NCBI GenBank assembly: GCA_905221605.1
Contig: CAJNDS010002789.1
Span: 1 to 64,000 of the forward strand
Direction of reading: 5' to 3'
DNA length: 64,000 nt
Source: Symbiodinium natans
Lineage: Eukaryota; Sar; Dinophyceae; Suessiales; Symbiodiniaceae
The notes under the pieces are model-generated. The model did not search any database, was not told the origin of the DNA, and worked only from the letters and a program-made list of their open reading frames with translations. A program made the translations under genes and the position numbers. Of the stretch, positions 12,631 through 22,414 are shown one piece after another; the stretch's first letter is position 1, and each line of letters starts with the position of its first letter.

Positions 12631-12786
12631 GTTTAGGGGTTCGGGTTTGTGGTTTCGAGTTTGGGGTGTACGTCGAGGCCTCAGGTTCAAGTCTCCTGGT
12701 TACGGGGGTTTAGGGTGTGGGGGTTTGGGGTTTCAGGGTTGCGGGTTTCGGGTTTGCGGTTTGCGGTTTTAGATTTGGGGTTTAGC
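12631..12786 (+). repeat. Degenerate TTTAGGG-like array
   Basis: Repeated GGGTTTAGGG, GGGTTTGGGG, GGGTTTCGGG and GGTTTGCGGT variants at 6-8 base spacing, ending GGGGTTTAG. The G-rich strand is the plus strand here, opposite to the CCCTAAA run 140 bases upstream. It is interpreted as decayed telomere-like sequence inside a chromosome. Confidence 0.75.
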
Positions 12787-12856
12787 CCCAACTCCCTGCG
12801 CATCAGGGCTCCATGTTTCGCCCCCCTGAACTCTACAACCTGACCAAGCCCTGCGC

Positions 12857-12882
12857 ATATATCTATATATATATATATACAT
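12857..12882. repeat. (TA)n microsatellite
   Basis: An almost perfect alternation of A and T with one C interruption, between the telomere-like array and the GC-rich fold-back element. Confidence 0.8.
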
Positions 12883-12923
12883 AATCCGCGGCCGGAGCCC
12901 ACAGTGCCTTGGCCCCCCTTGGA

Positions 12924-13087
12924 GGGGGTCGGCGGCACTGGCGGTAGCCATTAAATCGGGCAGCGCGAGGTCCCCAAGGACCGAGCATTGGCGGACCTTT
13001 TAGCCCGGGTCGTCCCGGGAATAGCCTTGCTGGCCTCTGGCCTTCTGCGAAGCAGAATTAGGCCGGACGCCAGTGCCGCCGACCCCC
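12924..13087. repeat. Fold-back element: 20-bp perfect inverted repeat enclosing three hairpins
   Basis: Positions 12924-12943 (GGGGGTCGGC...) are the exact reverse complement of 13068-13087. Between them lie three further hairpins: GGTCC-CCAA-GGACC (12969-12982), CCCGGG-TCGT-CCCGGG (13004-13019), and GGCCTTCTGC-GAA-GCAGAA-TTA-GGCC (13039-13064, three-base bulge). As single-stranded DNA or RNA this would fold into a cloverleaf-like multibranch structure. It may be a fold-back (MITE-like) element or a structured RNA; no target-site duplication is evident. The pairing is seen directly, the role is unknown. Confidence 0.8.
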
Positions 13088-13152
13088 GCGTGCCGCCGGT
13101 GAACGGTTTTTTTTTCGTGGTTTTTTGCGTCGCCACGGAGGCCCCCAGAGGG

Positions 13153-13260
13153 CGCGCATCATGAGCATCAGCGGGTCCAGCCCGGGACCCCCAGGCGCGC
13201 ATCAGGAGCATCAGCGGCTCACGGGGCGGGACCCCGGGGGCGCATCAGGAGCATGATGCC
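13153..13260 (+). repeat. Three copies of a GCGCATCA(T/G)GAGCAT unit, about 43-bp spacing
   Basis: Units begin near 13153, 13197 and 13240, each followed by GC-rich spacer with CCGGGACCCC or GGGACCCCGG. The third copy ends in GCATGATGCC, itself an inverted repeat. Confidence 0.7.
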
Positions 13261-13329
13261 CCCCAAAGGGCGGGCATAAGCGACGTGTCTAAGCCCGGGG
13301 CTAGGAAAAAGTGAGTTTAGGGGCCTTAT

Positions 13330-13465
13330 AAATAGTGCTTAGAAACGTTAAGGGAGTCTAGGATCCTCAAACGCTTAGAGATTTGAAGGGAGTTTAGGGG
13401 CCTGAAAATGCTTAGAAACTTAACGCTTAGAGATCTTAAGGGGGCCTCAACATGCTTAGAAACTG
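13330..13465 (+). repeat. Clustered GCTTAGAAAC / CGCTTAGAGAT motifs
   Basis: GCTTAGAAAC occurs three times (near 13337, 13409 and 13454) and CGCTTAGAGAT twice (near 13372 and 13424), interleaved with TTAAGGG-like words. It reads as a decayed short tandem array bridging the GC-rich and AT-rich blocks. Confidence 0.6.
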
Positions 13466-13741
13466 CTCGCCCTGGGCTTCTGCGTGCGCTGCCCGCCCAT
13501 GGGCGCAGCCCCTTAAAATAATGTATAAAACTAAGGGGGAAAAGAGAAAAGTCCAATAAATTACATTGACAGCGTGCAGGTTTGCCTTTTAATACAACTT
13601 CTGGGCCTTTTAGTGGGTTTCCAGGCCAGGTTTTGTCCACCGTTGTCACCATCACAAGTTATAACCATGAATCCACAATTGAGACCCTGACACACACCGT
13701 AGTACAAGGGTTTCTGAGGCAGTATAGCCTCAGCATCAAGG

Positions 13742-13822
13742 AAGTTCCTTGTCTCACCTCTGCTTTCATGGGTCTTTTGGTGTAAGTTCCCTGCCTCACC
13801 TCTGTTTAACAGGTCTTTTGGT
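13742..13822 (+). repeat. Imperfect tandem duplication of about 41 bp
   Basis: Two adjoining units share AGTTCC(T/C)TG(T/C)CTCACCTCTG and GGTCTTTTGGTGT at the same relative places. Confidence 0.8.
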
Positions 13823-14194
13823 GTGTTACCTTAAGATAGCATGCTTCCTACGCTTCTAGTATCATAACCAACAAATATTCGTATGTTCTCCAGGCCAGGT
13901 TCTTTGCGGCTAGACAAGAGAACTCACTCTCTGACAATAGGCAAAAGACACCATCACCAGCATGCTTTCAGTACTGTTAAGGACCCCGTGAAAGCGCCCT
14001 TCCTGTCATCTAATGCATCCAGTTCATGCACCTATAATAGAACAAAAGGCATGTCATCTTGGAATTACTTCTCAGGGTCGCAGACTGAATCCCAACCTTT
14101 CCAGTCTTCTAAGGGTCATTTTGCTCTAACTTTAAGACAGCATACTTTTGGTCTTGGAAGTCGCGTGATCACCAGGATGACTCATTAAAAGACT

Positions 14195-14288
14195 GTTCAC
14201 TTCACTCCTGTTCATAGTGTTCTTTTCCTTCACTCCTTCGGTGAAGAGAACACTATTGGTTTGTTTACAAGGAGTGGACATAGTGAAC
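14195..14288. repeat. Large imperfect hairpin in the AT-rich block
   Basis: Nested pairings: GTTCACT (14195-14201) with AGTGAAC (14282-14288); CACTCC (14203-14208) with GGAGTG (14271-14276); AGTGTTCT plus TTCAC (14216-14233) with GTGAAGAGAACACT (14241-14254). This is consistent with a fold-back transposon remnant or a cruciform. Confidence 0.7.
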
Positions 14289-14867
14289 GAACGCGTGAAA
14301 CTAATCAAAAATGTGAACGAAGCACGCGGGTTTTTTATTCACTTCATATTGTGCCCGCGGGAGAGGTTGATATTAATCGAATAAAGATGAAGAGAAGTAA
14401 AAGCCCATTTTTCTTGAACGAAGAGAAGCATGAAATTGGAGCTCTTAATGAACGAAATACGGGCCGAAATATAATATCCTTACTGGCCCGTAGTATTCAT
14501 GTTATCACGCCCGTCACATGATTTGATTCGGGCGTGTGTTCATTTGTTTACTTATTACTACAATTGCTCGCGAATGAAGAAACATTTGTAAAAGCGTGCC
14601 CAAAAAGCCCCCTAAAAGAATAGGGAAAAAAAGGCTTTTTGGCGAGCACAACAAACGAAGATAAGAAAAATCAGCGAAATACCAAGAATTGGATGAAATA
14701 AACTTAATGCTGTAAGAAGAAAGAAAAAACAACTGTAACGTGAATCATTACTTGAATGTGAGAGAATACGAAATTCTTTAATCTGCAAGCTAGTAAAAGA
14801 GAAGATGAATAGAATGACCACAACATGAAGAAAATAATCTCTTGTGATGAAATTTCTGAATTCATGA

Positions 14868-15329
14868 AAACATTTCCTAAAGATAAAGCGGCATTAGATA
14901 AGGGAAGTGCATTAGCAAAAGTTAATTCACAAGGATCTGGAAGATAGAAAGCTTCCCGAGGCCACATCCCTAAAGTTGGACAAGATAATACATGAAAAGA
15001 TGTCCAAAAGAAGGATACAAATAATCGAGGATGGCCCTCCCCTTAGGGGGGGGGACCCCAAAATGTTACCAGTAACATTTCCGGGTCTCTCGCCGGGCAT
15101 CGGGGAAAAACATGCAAACCTACCCCACAATCCGTGTAACATTTCAAAAACAGGAAAGAGACAGAGAACTAAAGCACGTATGTGCAGGTCTTTGCGTGGG
15201 CAAGACACACAAGCTAAAATGTTACCAAGCCTAGGGGGGGAGGTGTCCTGGTAACAATTCCGACCGCCAAAAATGTTACCAGAAATCCTCGGTAACTGAC
15301 GCAGCACCCCCCGGAAACATTTCCTAAAG
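14868..15329 (+). repeat. 15-bp exact direct repeats flanking a GTTACC-motif cluster
   Basis: AAACATTTCCTAAAG occurs at 14868-14882 and again at 15315-15329, about 450 bases apart. Inside, AAAATGTTACCA occurs near 15059, 15212 and 15270, once as the near-perfect palindrome AAATGTTAC-CA-GTAACATTT. G/C-runs flanking the motifs (CCTCCCCTTAGG, CCTAGGGGGGAGG) are roughly mirror images. It resembles a small insertion with duplicated ends, though 15 bp is long for a target duplication. Confidence 0.55.
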
Positions 15330-15424
15330 CAGGGCCATAATCGAGGTCACAGCGCCATTTTGAGCCCGTCACATGAGTTCATCACATACCAAGGGGCACC
15401 TCATCAGCTTTCAAAGAAGCCCGC

Positions 15425-15616
15425 TCAGCCCGCATGTGAGAAATAGCCTGGCGTCACAGTTCCGAGGAGCTTTGCTCGGCATTGCTCTGCTCTCTCTTGG
15501 GGACTCTCTTCAGCGTAACCACTCGTAGAACATTGTATAACCGAATTCCGTGCGAAGGCCTTCAGCTTCCGCTTGGTTCGCTGGATGGACCCAAGGCGCT
15601 GCCACCTTGCCCCATC
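15425..15616 (-). CDS. Last exon of the cNMP-binding-domain gene
   Basis: After GCAG|GAT the frame has 63 codons and ends in TGA. It opens with a basic amphipathic stretch (RWQRLGSIQRTKRKLK) and ends GYFSHAG. An 86-base GC-AG intron (15617-15702) separates it from the 48-base exon 15703-15750, which reads ETLMQFQNAGAKMQKQ. All borders are phase 0. A further splice before the stop cannot be excluded. Confidence 0.55.
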   Translation of the reverse strand, partial: DGARWQRLGSIQRTKRKLKAFARNSVIQCSTSGYAEESPQERAEQCRAKLLGTVTPGYFSHAG

Positions 15617-18600
15617 CTGCGTCCCGTCTGACCCTCATGTTGCCCGCAGGCGAATTCAAAAGTGCAAACGACAGAAACACGCCGAGCAGGTGCCAAGAGT
15701 GCCTGCTTCTGCATCTTGGCCCCCGCGTTCTGAAATTGCATGAGAGTTTCCTCACGGGAACACTTCAAGGCCGGACCTGTAGCAAACGTGAAGAATGCAC
15801 AGGTCCAGCATCAGGGCTATAGAAGGAAGCATGGACGCCCACAGTTATGGCAACAGCAACGTAGCTGGATCAACGGTTGGAAGCTTGTCCCAATGGATCC
15901 ACACATTGCTCGAGTCCGACAGCTGGCGGTTCGACAGAAAGTCCAAACATTTTGGGTCACACGAAGCACTGATAATGTACCATCGGGGAAGTGAAGCATC
16001 GTTGAGCGGTCTTCCCTGCCGTCCTCTGAATAGTTCTGCAGCGCAGCATGAAAGTCCTTAGTTGCTGTAGCCAAACCAATGCCTTTGGCTGCAGACCCTC
16101 AGGACATATATGGCATATATGGAATCAGAAGCCAAGCGGTATGCATCGATATGTGGTATTACGGAAAACTCAGCTTTGCAAAGACGGCAACTTTCATCCG
16201 AATGCACCAGCACATGCCAACACCAACCAGGCTACAAAGCGCGAGATGGCGCGGCAGTGGCATGGTCTGGCAGCCCGGATCTCGACGGGCAGCTGAGGAG
16301 TATCGAACATGGCCTGAGAGCACTTGCCAATAGACATGTCACGACGATCAAGCTGATGAACATTGATGAACCCTCTTGCAGCAAAAGAGCGGCAAGTCCC
16401 AAAATGGACCCGCGAGGAACCCGCTCGACTCGGACACCACCAACCTCAATCCGGAAAGATCCACACAGGCCAGGCGAGAGACTCGACTGGCTAAGCTTGC
16501 AATGACCCCGCTGTGCCAGAAGCCGGGTCTCGCCTTTGAGCCTGCTTTGAGCCTTTGAGATGAGCAGCATGGACGCTTGCTTCTCCAGATCGCAGAAAGT
16601 AGATCTTATCGATCTGCTCCTTGCAGCAAGGCCAGGCAACGGTGTTGGTAAGTACAAACACTAAGCACATTGACATGGTTTGCGCAGTTCTCCCATCTGT
16701 TGCCAGTGAGTGATATGTGATATGTGGAATGAATCGTGAGGCCGGCTTGGGTTTGCTACATTGTACCTTATGATCCCCATCTAGTCACAGCTTGTTTATT
16801 TTCCTGCCGACCTCCGGAAAAAGCTCACAGTTGGCCCACACCGTGTACATGCTTCACGTGCTTCTCTACCATGGAGCAGGATTCTAAGGCCACGACCCCA
16901 GCGGGCAAAATAACTTCATCCTCTGCGAAGGACTCTGCTGTTGCATCACGTATCAGATCCTGTGACACTGCAAACGGATTCGATGCATGGCACTGCGATG
17001 CACTGCGCGTTCAGCCAAGCTCCTGCAGAAGCTTCACGTTGCTCCCTACAAGTTCTTGCACGCGAAGCATCGCATCATCGGCATCAGTGTCGGCATCGTC
17101 GTCGCCGTCGTTGTGTTCACCCTCACCTGAGTTGAAAATGGTCGTCCGTGGAGCCTTTCGTGTGAAACAGGCCACTGGTGGCTATTCGCCAGTTCTTGCC
17201 AGGAGTCTGGGCGCCTGGCCATGCACGACTGCTTGCATCAGCTTCTCCACTGCCTGTAAGGGCGGGAAAACTGTAAAGCCGCAAGACTGGGACCAGTATC
17301 AATTTGCCACTCTCCTTTGAGGTTTTACGTCTCTAAAGCAAACGGCCCAGGGCGGAGGCGCTTGTTGAAATCTCACGTCTTGTGGATGAGAACACAGTGA
17401 TACACTGTCCGGCACATGCCTAGTGACTTAGTGTCGTGGTGTCTTGACGGTCCGGTGTACTGTTGCTGGCCTTGTCCATTGCTTGGGCGCAACGTGCGCA
17501 GCGCGGAGGCCCTACATTGAGGCAAGTCCGGGGCAGCCCACGGCTTCCAGGACGGCAACAGCTCGCAATTCTCAAACAAAGGATGTTCACACGACGCCTG
17601 GTCTCTTGCACTCTCATGCATCACCCTTGAAGGTAGATGAATTTTCACATCAGCCCACAGTGATTAGCGCCACAATGAGAACTGCTTGTGGGTGCCCCGG
17701 CCCGAGGACCAAAGAGCGCTGCACCTCGCAGCAAGATCAGCTGGTCTGCCTGGCCCAGTGAAGTTCGCATTGTATCAGAGTTTTAGGTGGGCGGATGCCA
17801 GCACGGCTCACCCAGCGGTGCGAGTAGATCCCGCTGGCAAAATGGTCAGCGAAGTGGAGGTACCTTTTGTTTGAGACTGGCGTGCTACCCAACACACAAG
17901 GCGTGCAGCGACACGCACCTCGGTGAGGTAAACAACCGCACATCACCAATGGTCCACCTCGGTTCTTCCCGGCCTTTTCCGTTAAAGGTCTACGCTCGTG
18001 TGCACATGCAATGTCCGTGCAGCGAAGAATATGCCAGGCTGAGCAGCTCACTGGCCGCCGGCTGCTGCAGGACCATGGCCTGCAACAGGGTGCTGTTTTA
18101 AAACAGGTGCTCCGGTGCTGTTGTGGGCCTTCACAAACACCTTCCTCTATTGCTGAGGGCGGCGTGAGGACGAACACTAGGGGAGTGCCAAAGGCTGCCA
18201 GCATCTTGTGAGCATCGCTGCCTACTTGAAGAATGTCAACATCGGGTTGGCCAAAATACTCCATCCTGTCCAGGTACCTGCCATCGCTTGCCCTCTTGCT
18301 TTATGGGCCTGAACTATAGCTTGGCCAGCCTGTGCCACTACAATGAAGATGCTGATCAGAAATGTCAGACTGGATGCGTGCCCGTGCTCAGTCTCCGACT
18401 CTTGGCAACGATGGTCGAAGTCGTCAAAGCAACCAGGCGCTTCACGCGACAGCCGGTCATAGACCTGCACCAATCATTACGTGTCACCACTGGCCTGCCG
18501 GAAGGAATGCATTCGAACAAACAGCGGACAGCTCGGGGCCCGGTCCATGACACAGCCATGGTCCTGAGCTTCTGGATTTAACTTAACAAATACTTGACAC

Positions 18601-19545
18601 TGTATGCTTCCATTTGTGGCACTGCAGTGATGGGAAAAACGCCCAGGCTCAAACACATTCTGTCGGACTCAAACTCACACTGGTCAGCTTCGGAAAGCCA
18701 CATAAACGTAAACAACAACTACTTCTCCCACTGACCCCGTGTGCCTACATAGGCTGCAGGCTCCTGCATAGATGGACCAGCTTTCAGGCAGCCCTGCTAC
18801 GCTGCTACAGTCCACGCAGATGACCACTGATCCGCTCCAATCCGCTCCATGCAGTTGTGACTCAGCAGAGTCCCCATACTCAGGAACTAGTATCTCGATC
18901 CCAGTCAGAGCATCGACGAGCGGGGGTAGCCATGTCGCCACCAAGTCACCCATGTTACCCTATTGAGGAAAGGCATATGTGCCGCCCTTTGTGCCCTGTG
19001 TTCCCCCTTTCACTGTCCCAGGCTGGGGACGCATAGCCTTCCTCCGCTGCCCTTCCTCTACATAGATCGGGGAATGTGCAAAAGTGCAAAAGGATGACTC
19101 TGCCCTTTCGCCAAGGTTCTGCCATGTGCTGGAAGGGATCCAAGATGGGCTCCTCCACGAAGAAAAGGTCCTTGTCGGCAAGACACAAAGCATGTCGAGC
19201 GAAAAATCAACGTACTGAAGTCGCGAGGTGTCAGGTGGTTCGTGTCAAGAGAAGCCCCTCGCTAGCAACCCGGGACTTATCTGTGCAAGTTACGCCGAGG
19301 TCAAAGCAATATCGAGCCGCAAGAAGTAATCGTAGCCTCAGCGCTGCTTTCTGACGCAGCTAGTCCCAAGGAGTGGTGCCGCTCAGCGCGCTACCCCCAT
19401 CTTGAAAGGTCTTTGTCCGGAACATTCCAGCCTGAGCCAAGGGTGTAAAGGTCATGATCACCTCCAGATGCACAAGCGAAACCCACTGGGGCACGCAAGC
19501 TTGCGCGTGTTTTCCACTCGCAACAAGCTGCTGCTCACTAATTCG
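15425..19545 (-). CDS. Cyclic-nucleotide-binding-domain protein, multi-exon
   Basis: Thirteen exon candidates in order (minus): about 19545-19432, 19170-19099, about 18959-18780, 18464-18330, 18265-18145, 17253-17215, 17126-17023, 16959-16891, 16619-16542, 16444-16328, 16015-15875, 15750-15703, 15616-15425. From 16959 on, every exon joins in phase 0 using AG|G acceptors and GC, GA or GT donors, ending at TGA (15427-15425). The exons at 16959-16328 together read as a cNMP-binding beta-barrel: FAEDEVILPAG, then DKIYFLRSGEASV, then GGVRVERVPRGS and LAALLLQEGSS. These correspond to strand-Gly-strand, the YF(I/L)xSGE hairpin and the phosphate-binding-cassette region of CAP/PKA/HCN-type domains. 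The cassette lacks the usual Gly-Glu and the conserved Arg, so nucleotide binding is doubtful. An upstream exon (18464-18330) carries one hydrophobic helix (TFLISIFIVVAQ), so an ion-channel or membrane protein is possible. The last exon is basic (KRKLKAFARN). Domain confident, whole gene model inferred; the first exon is unknown. Confidence 0.7.
16328..16959 (-). CDS. cNMP-binding domain core: three phase-0 exons
   Basis: 16959-16891 (23 codons, acceptor CACAG|GAT, donor GTG|GC), 16619-16542 (26 codons, acceptor CAAG|GAG, donor CAG|GC) and 16444-16328 (39 codons, acceptor GAG|GTT, donor TTG|GC; an alternative AG|GC donor lies at 16314). Both introns between them are GC-AG (271 and 97 bases). 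Key residues: Gly of ILPAG, the Tyr-Phe-Leu-x-Ser-Gly-Glu turn, and LGLAALL where active domains have FGE(L/I)AL. The missing Glu and Arg suggest a structural or altered-ligand domain. Confidence 0.72.
17023..17126 (-). CDS. Acidic linker exon before the cNMP-binding domain
   Basis: A 104-base exon, acceptor CTCAG|GT, donor CTGCAG|GA, encoding an Asp-rich run (EHNDGDDDADTDADD) followed by an amphipathic helix (MLRVQELVGSNVKLLQ) that leads in frame into the cNMP domain exon at 16959. A 39-base micro-exon candidate at 17215-17253 (acceptor ACAG|GC, donor CCAG|GC) precedes it in the phase this exon needs. Confidence 0.55.
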
Positions 19546-19549
19546 CACC

Positions 19550-20325
19550 ATGAAAGCGCCACGAATATTTTTTGCCCAGGAAGGTATGCACAACGTCGGT
19601 CATTTTTTCCATCCGTTAAACTCTCTATGCGCATCTTTCGCTCGCAGAAACGATCAGCATTTGACATTCCGAGTGTTGGTTGTGTTGTACCTATAAAATG
19701 CATGATGCAGCTATTTTTGCGCAGATTTTGCAGAGCACCTTTGTGTTACTGAAGGTGAACCCCAACATTTGCCCGCAATGTACTGCATGCAGACCAACTA
19801 AGGGAGCAAGAAGCTGCCATCCATGCAAACGATGACCATTGGTGTCATGCGATCACAAGGTACATGTTCATGAGCTCCCAAATCCAATTAACAGGGTTTG
19901 TTCGTCCTGTGTCACCTTACCCAACCTCTGCTTCGAAGCCACGGAGAACCCAACATCAGCGGCTAGACATTTAGCGCACTTCGATTCTCTGTCTTTTGGC
20001 CTCTATGTTCATTGTATTTTCGTTCGTTGTGGGTCCCGATTAAGGGACTTTTGGCCTGTATTCTTTCCTTTTTTCGGGAGGCTCAAGGCAAGGTGCACTT
20101 CACGAGTTCGCACGTTGCACTTTGTTTTTTTGCCTTTGGTCCATCTCTCTCTAGCTGGTTTTCCAGAAGCTGCTTCGTGGTTTCACCCTCCGTCTAACTC
20201 ACAAGGTGTGTATGCGATCCCAGTCAGCTAGTGAACTTTACTGAATGCCAGCGGTAGGAACCCCTGCTGCAAGCAACAGGTTCCCTTTCCTGTCCTTTTC
20301 TCCAGGCAACGCGGTCTTTGTGCAG
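19550..20325. other. Intergenic stretch between two minus-strand genes
   Basis: No domain or exon chain was found. Both strands show short frames only. The region would contain the 5' end of the cNMP-domain gene and the 3' end region of the zinc-finger gene. Confidence 0.4.
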
Positions 20326-20327
20326 GT

Positions 20328-21360
20328 CTATCGAGCCTTCAATGCCCCAAAGCGGATACAGCATGATACAGCATGATCTTCTGTCATTTGCCTAATTTCC
20401 TCGCCAAGTTCTTGACTCCCGGCGTCTCTCAATACTTCGACTTCTGGAAGATTTTTCCTTAAGATTGACAGGGTTGACGTGTCTCGAATTATCGAGCTCA
20501 GCCTCTGGTGTGTAGAACCAAGGTGCTCTGTAGACGCGTGTTCGTGGCGGAGACAAGTCATCTCCTGACTGATGCTGAACTTCACATCTGCGCACGCTTT
20601 GATGGAGCTTCGTTGCGGCTTCTCTTGAACTGCAAGTTTTGACGAGCGTCGCTTCTTCTTGGGCGCACGCAACCTTTCAAGTGCCGCCTTCTGACGATCT
20701 GTCTTTGAAGGCAGCGTTCCCACTGCATCCTCTGCTGCTCAAAAGTGAAGTAGTGACAAGCCATCAGATTTGCTCCGGAGCTCCATGCGCACGCATCACA
20801 CTGAGGTCTAGACGAGGCTATTTCGGGGTCCGCCTTCTGGTAGGCTGCTGGGAGGCGATGCCGGCGAAATGTTTGGGGACTTGTCGCCCGTTCGCGTTCG
20901 GCCGTAGATATCGAGGCCGCCTTTGACTTTCCTCAAGTCCTCACAGCCCCGCTGCTCGGTGGTCGTGCGCTCGAAGTATCCTGCCATCAAAAGAACTGTA
21001 ACAGGCCACTCGTCAAACAAGCTTGGTCGAGCTATGTCGAGCTGGATTGCACATCGGAGGAGCCTCCCCCACGGCCCAGACCTTGGACGGCGCGCGCTTG
21101 CATCCGCATCTCCCTGTCCTGCTCCATCGCAGGGATCTTACAACCACTACCCACTACCATCACCATCACCACCAACAGCAGCAGCCAGAAGCATAACGAG
21201 TACTGATAGGTGGTCGGGATGGTGGAGAGGACGAAAACGCCTGAAAATGGGAACCTGCACACGCATTCTGTACTGATGCAAGTCCTCGCGGGGAGGTCTG
21301 CTGCATTTTGTACAATGAGTCCAAGTCGACAGGTTCGCAGCACCACATTCGCACACCCAC
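20328..21360 (-). CDS. RanBP2-type zinc-finger protein, multi-exon (partial model)
   Basis: The exon at 21360-21241 (acceptor ATCAG|G; donors possible at CAG|GT, 21255, or CAG|GC, 21241) contains W-V-C-x-C-G-A-A-N-x6-C-x2-C followed by RPP. This is the Trp/Cys4/Asn signature of RanBP2-type fingers that bind RNA or ubiquitin, although the first Cys pair is C-x-C, shorter than the usual C-x2-4-C. Downstream on the minus strand, a frame at about 20975-20830 (GYFERTTTEQRG...) and one at about 20723-20328 ending in TAG look coding. The latter has a Lys/Arg cluster (PKKKRRSSK) like a nuclear localisation signal and a helical, charged C-terminus. Joining of these exons is inferred. A nuclear RNA-binding role is the simplest guess. 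Confidence 0.45.
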
Positions 21361-21399
21361 CTGATCTGAGCTACAAGTAACACGAAAAAGTGATGCCTC

Positions 21400-22350
21400 C
21401 GAAGGTGGCGTGTTGTGATGCTTGCAACTCGGGCCGGGTGACTTGGGGATCTCCTTCTGGTCCAGTCTCGCTTGGAGACTGTTCTGCACAACCTGGGAGG
21501 GAGCTCCGCGGTCATATCCGGTGGCCATGGCTCCCTCCCACCTTTACTTGGTGTCCTAAGGCCCAGGAGCTGTGTGTTGAGTTGCCTAGACACCCAGGAG
21601 CAAGGAACTATGCCAAGTCATGCCGGGTCAGTGGTTACAGGTACAGCGAAAGCAGCGCCACCACGCCACAATGCTGCCTCATGAGACATGCTTACTGTCG
21701 TGGCTCCTAACATTGGTAAGAACTAAGTGGCTGAGCAAGGGCCAACGATCGACAAGATGAGTCAGCAGCTTAACTCACATTCCATCCGACCCTTGAGGTG
21801 CAAGACGGCGCAGGCACAAATGGCACAAAGCATCAACGAGACAACGCTATCATAGCGCAGACTTGCACAATCTGTCCCAGACGCTGCAAGCGTCTGAAGT
21901 TGTGAAGCTGTGTCGCCAGCGGTGAAGAAGTGCGTGGCATGCATCCAGTTCAGCCTGGCAACTGCGGAATCAGAGTCACGATTCAATGGAATGAGGTGTT
22001 CAACGACCACGCATAATCAGTGACACGCGCAGCAAACCCTGATCGACGCGACGTTGTTTCTCCGGGGACCATGCAGATGAGCCATCACGCCATAATGGTA
22101 TACAGCGTCTTACGCTGACTGGGTTCTCCCAGAGGATTCGTGACAGGTCCTTAGGGTATAAGGAGAAAACCTGCAGCAGCACGGAACAATTTGTAGACTT
22201 TTGTCAGGCTTCTTCCCTTACCGGCACCTGTGGTGAAACTGACTGGAGCAAAATTGCTTCTAGCAGGTCTACGCTTTGACAATCTTTGACAGGGTCGAAA
22301 GCCGCAAGAGTTGTTACAGAAAGAACCGCGAGGCCTGTACCTGATTCACC
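21400..22350. other. Unassigned stretch upstream of the zinc-finger exon
   Basis: A minus-strand frame at 21762-22010 is mildly protein-like and might hold upstream exons of the zinc-finger gene, but no splice chain could be fixed. Nothing else was seen. Confidence 0.3.
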
Positions 22351-22353
22351 ACG

Positions 22354-22414
22354 TCACTCTGAGCCAGAAGAGGTGGCATCAGAATCATTCTCTGCTTCGT
22401 CCTCGTCGTCTTCC
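22354..22414 (-). CDS. Short acidic terminal exon, possibly the SEC63 tail
   Basis: After CCAAG|G the minus frame reads 19 very acidic or Ser-rich residues (EDDEDEAENDSDATSSGSE) and stops at TGA. Sec63 proteins end in just such an acidic tail (in yeast it contacts Sec62). It lies 600 bases downstream of the SEC63 exon that ends at 23015 and on the same strand, so an alternative splice from within that exon (for example at an AG|GA site in its EEEED stretch) could join them. It could equally be the end of a separate small gene. Confidence 0.4.

Larger units (their letters stand above)
13520..14985. other. AT-rich block, compositionally unlike its flanks
   Basis: About 1.5 kb clearly richer in A+T than the sequence on either side, with no recognisable gene. 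Frames in it are short and follow composition. A short frame at 14825-14947 (+; ATG-Lys-Lys-Ile-Ile, 40 codons to TAG) has an AT-rich coding look but no identified family. The block carries the direct repeat at 13742-13822 and the hairpin at 14195-14288, listed separately. It could be an old insertion or a matrix/replication-associated region. Confidence 0.6.

Noticed and set aside
16611-16619. Standard GT-AG splicing for the cNMP-domain exons
   Set aside because: GT donors near these exons break the reading frame or the domain, while GC donors keep phase 0 throughout.
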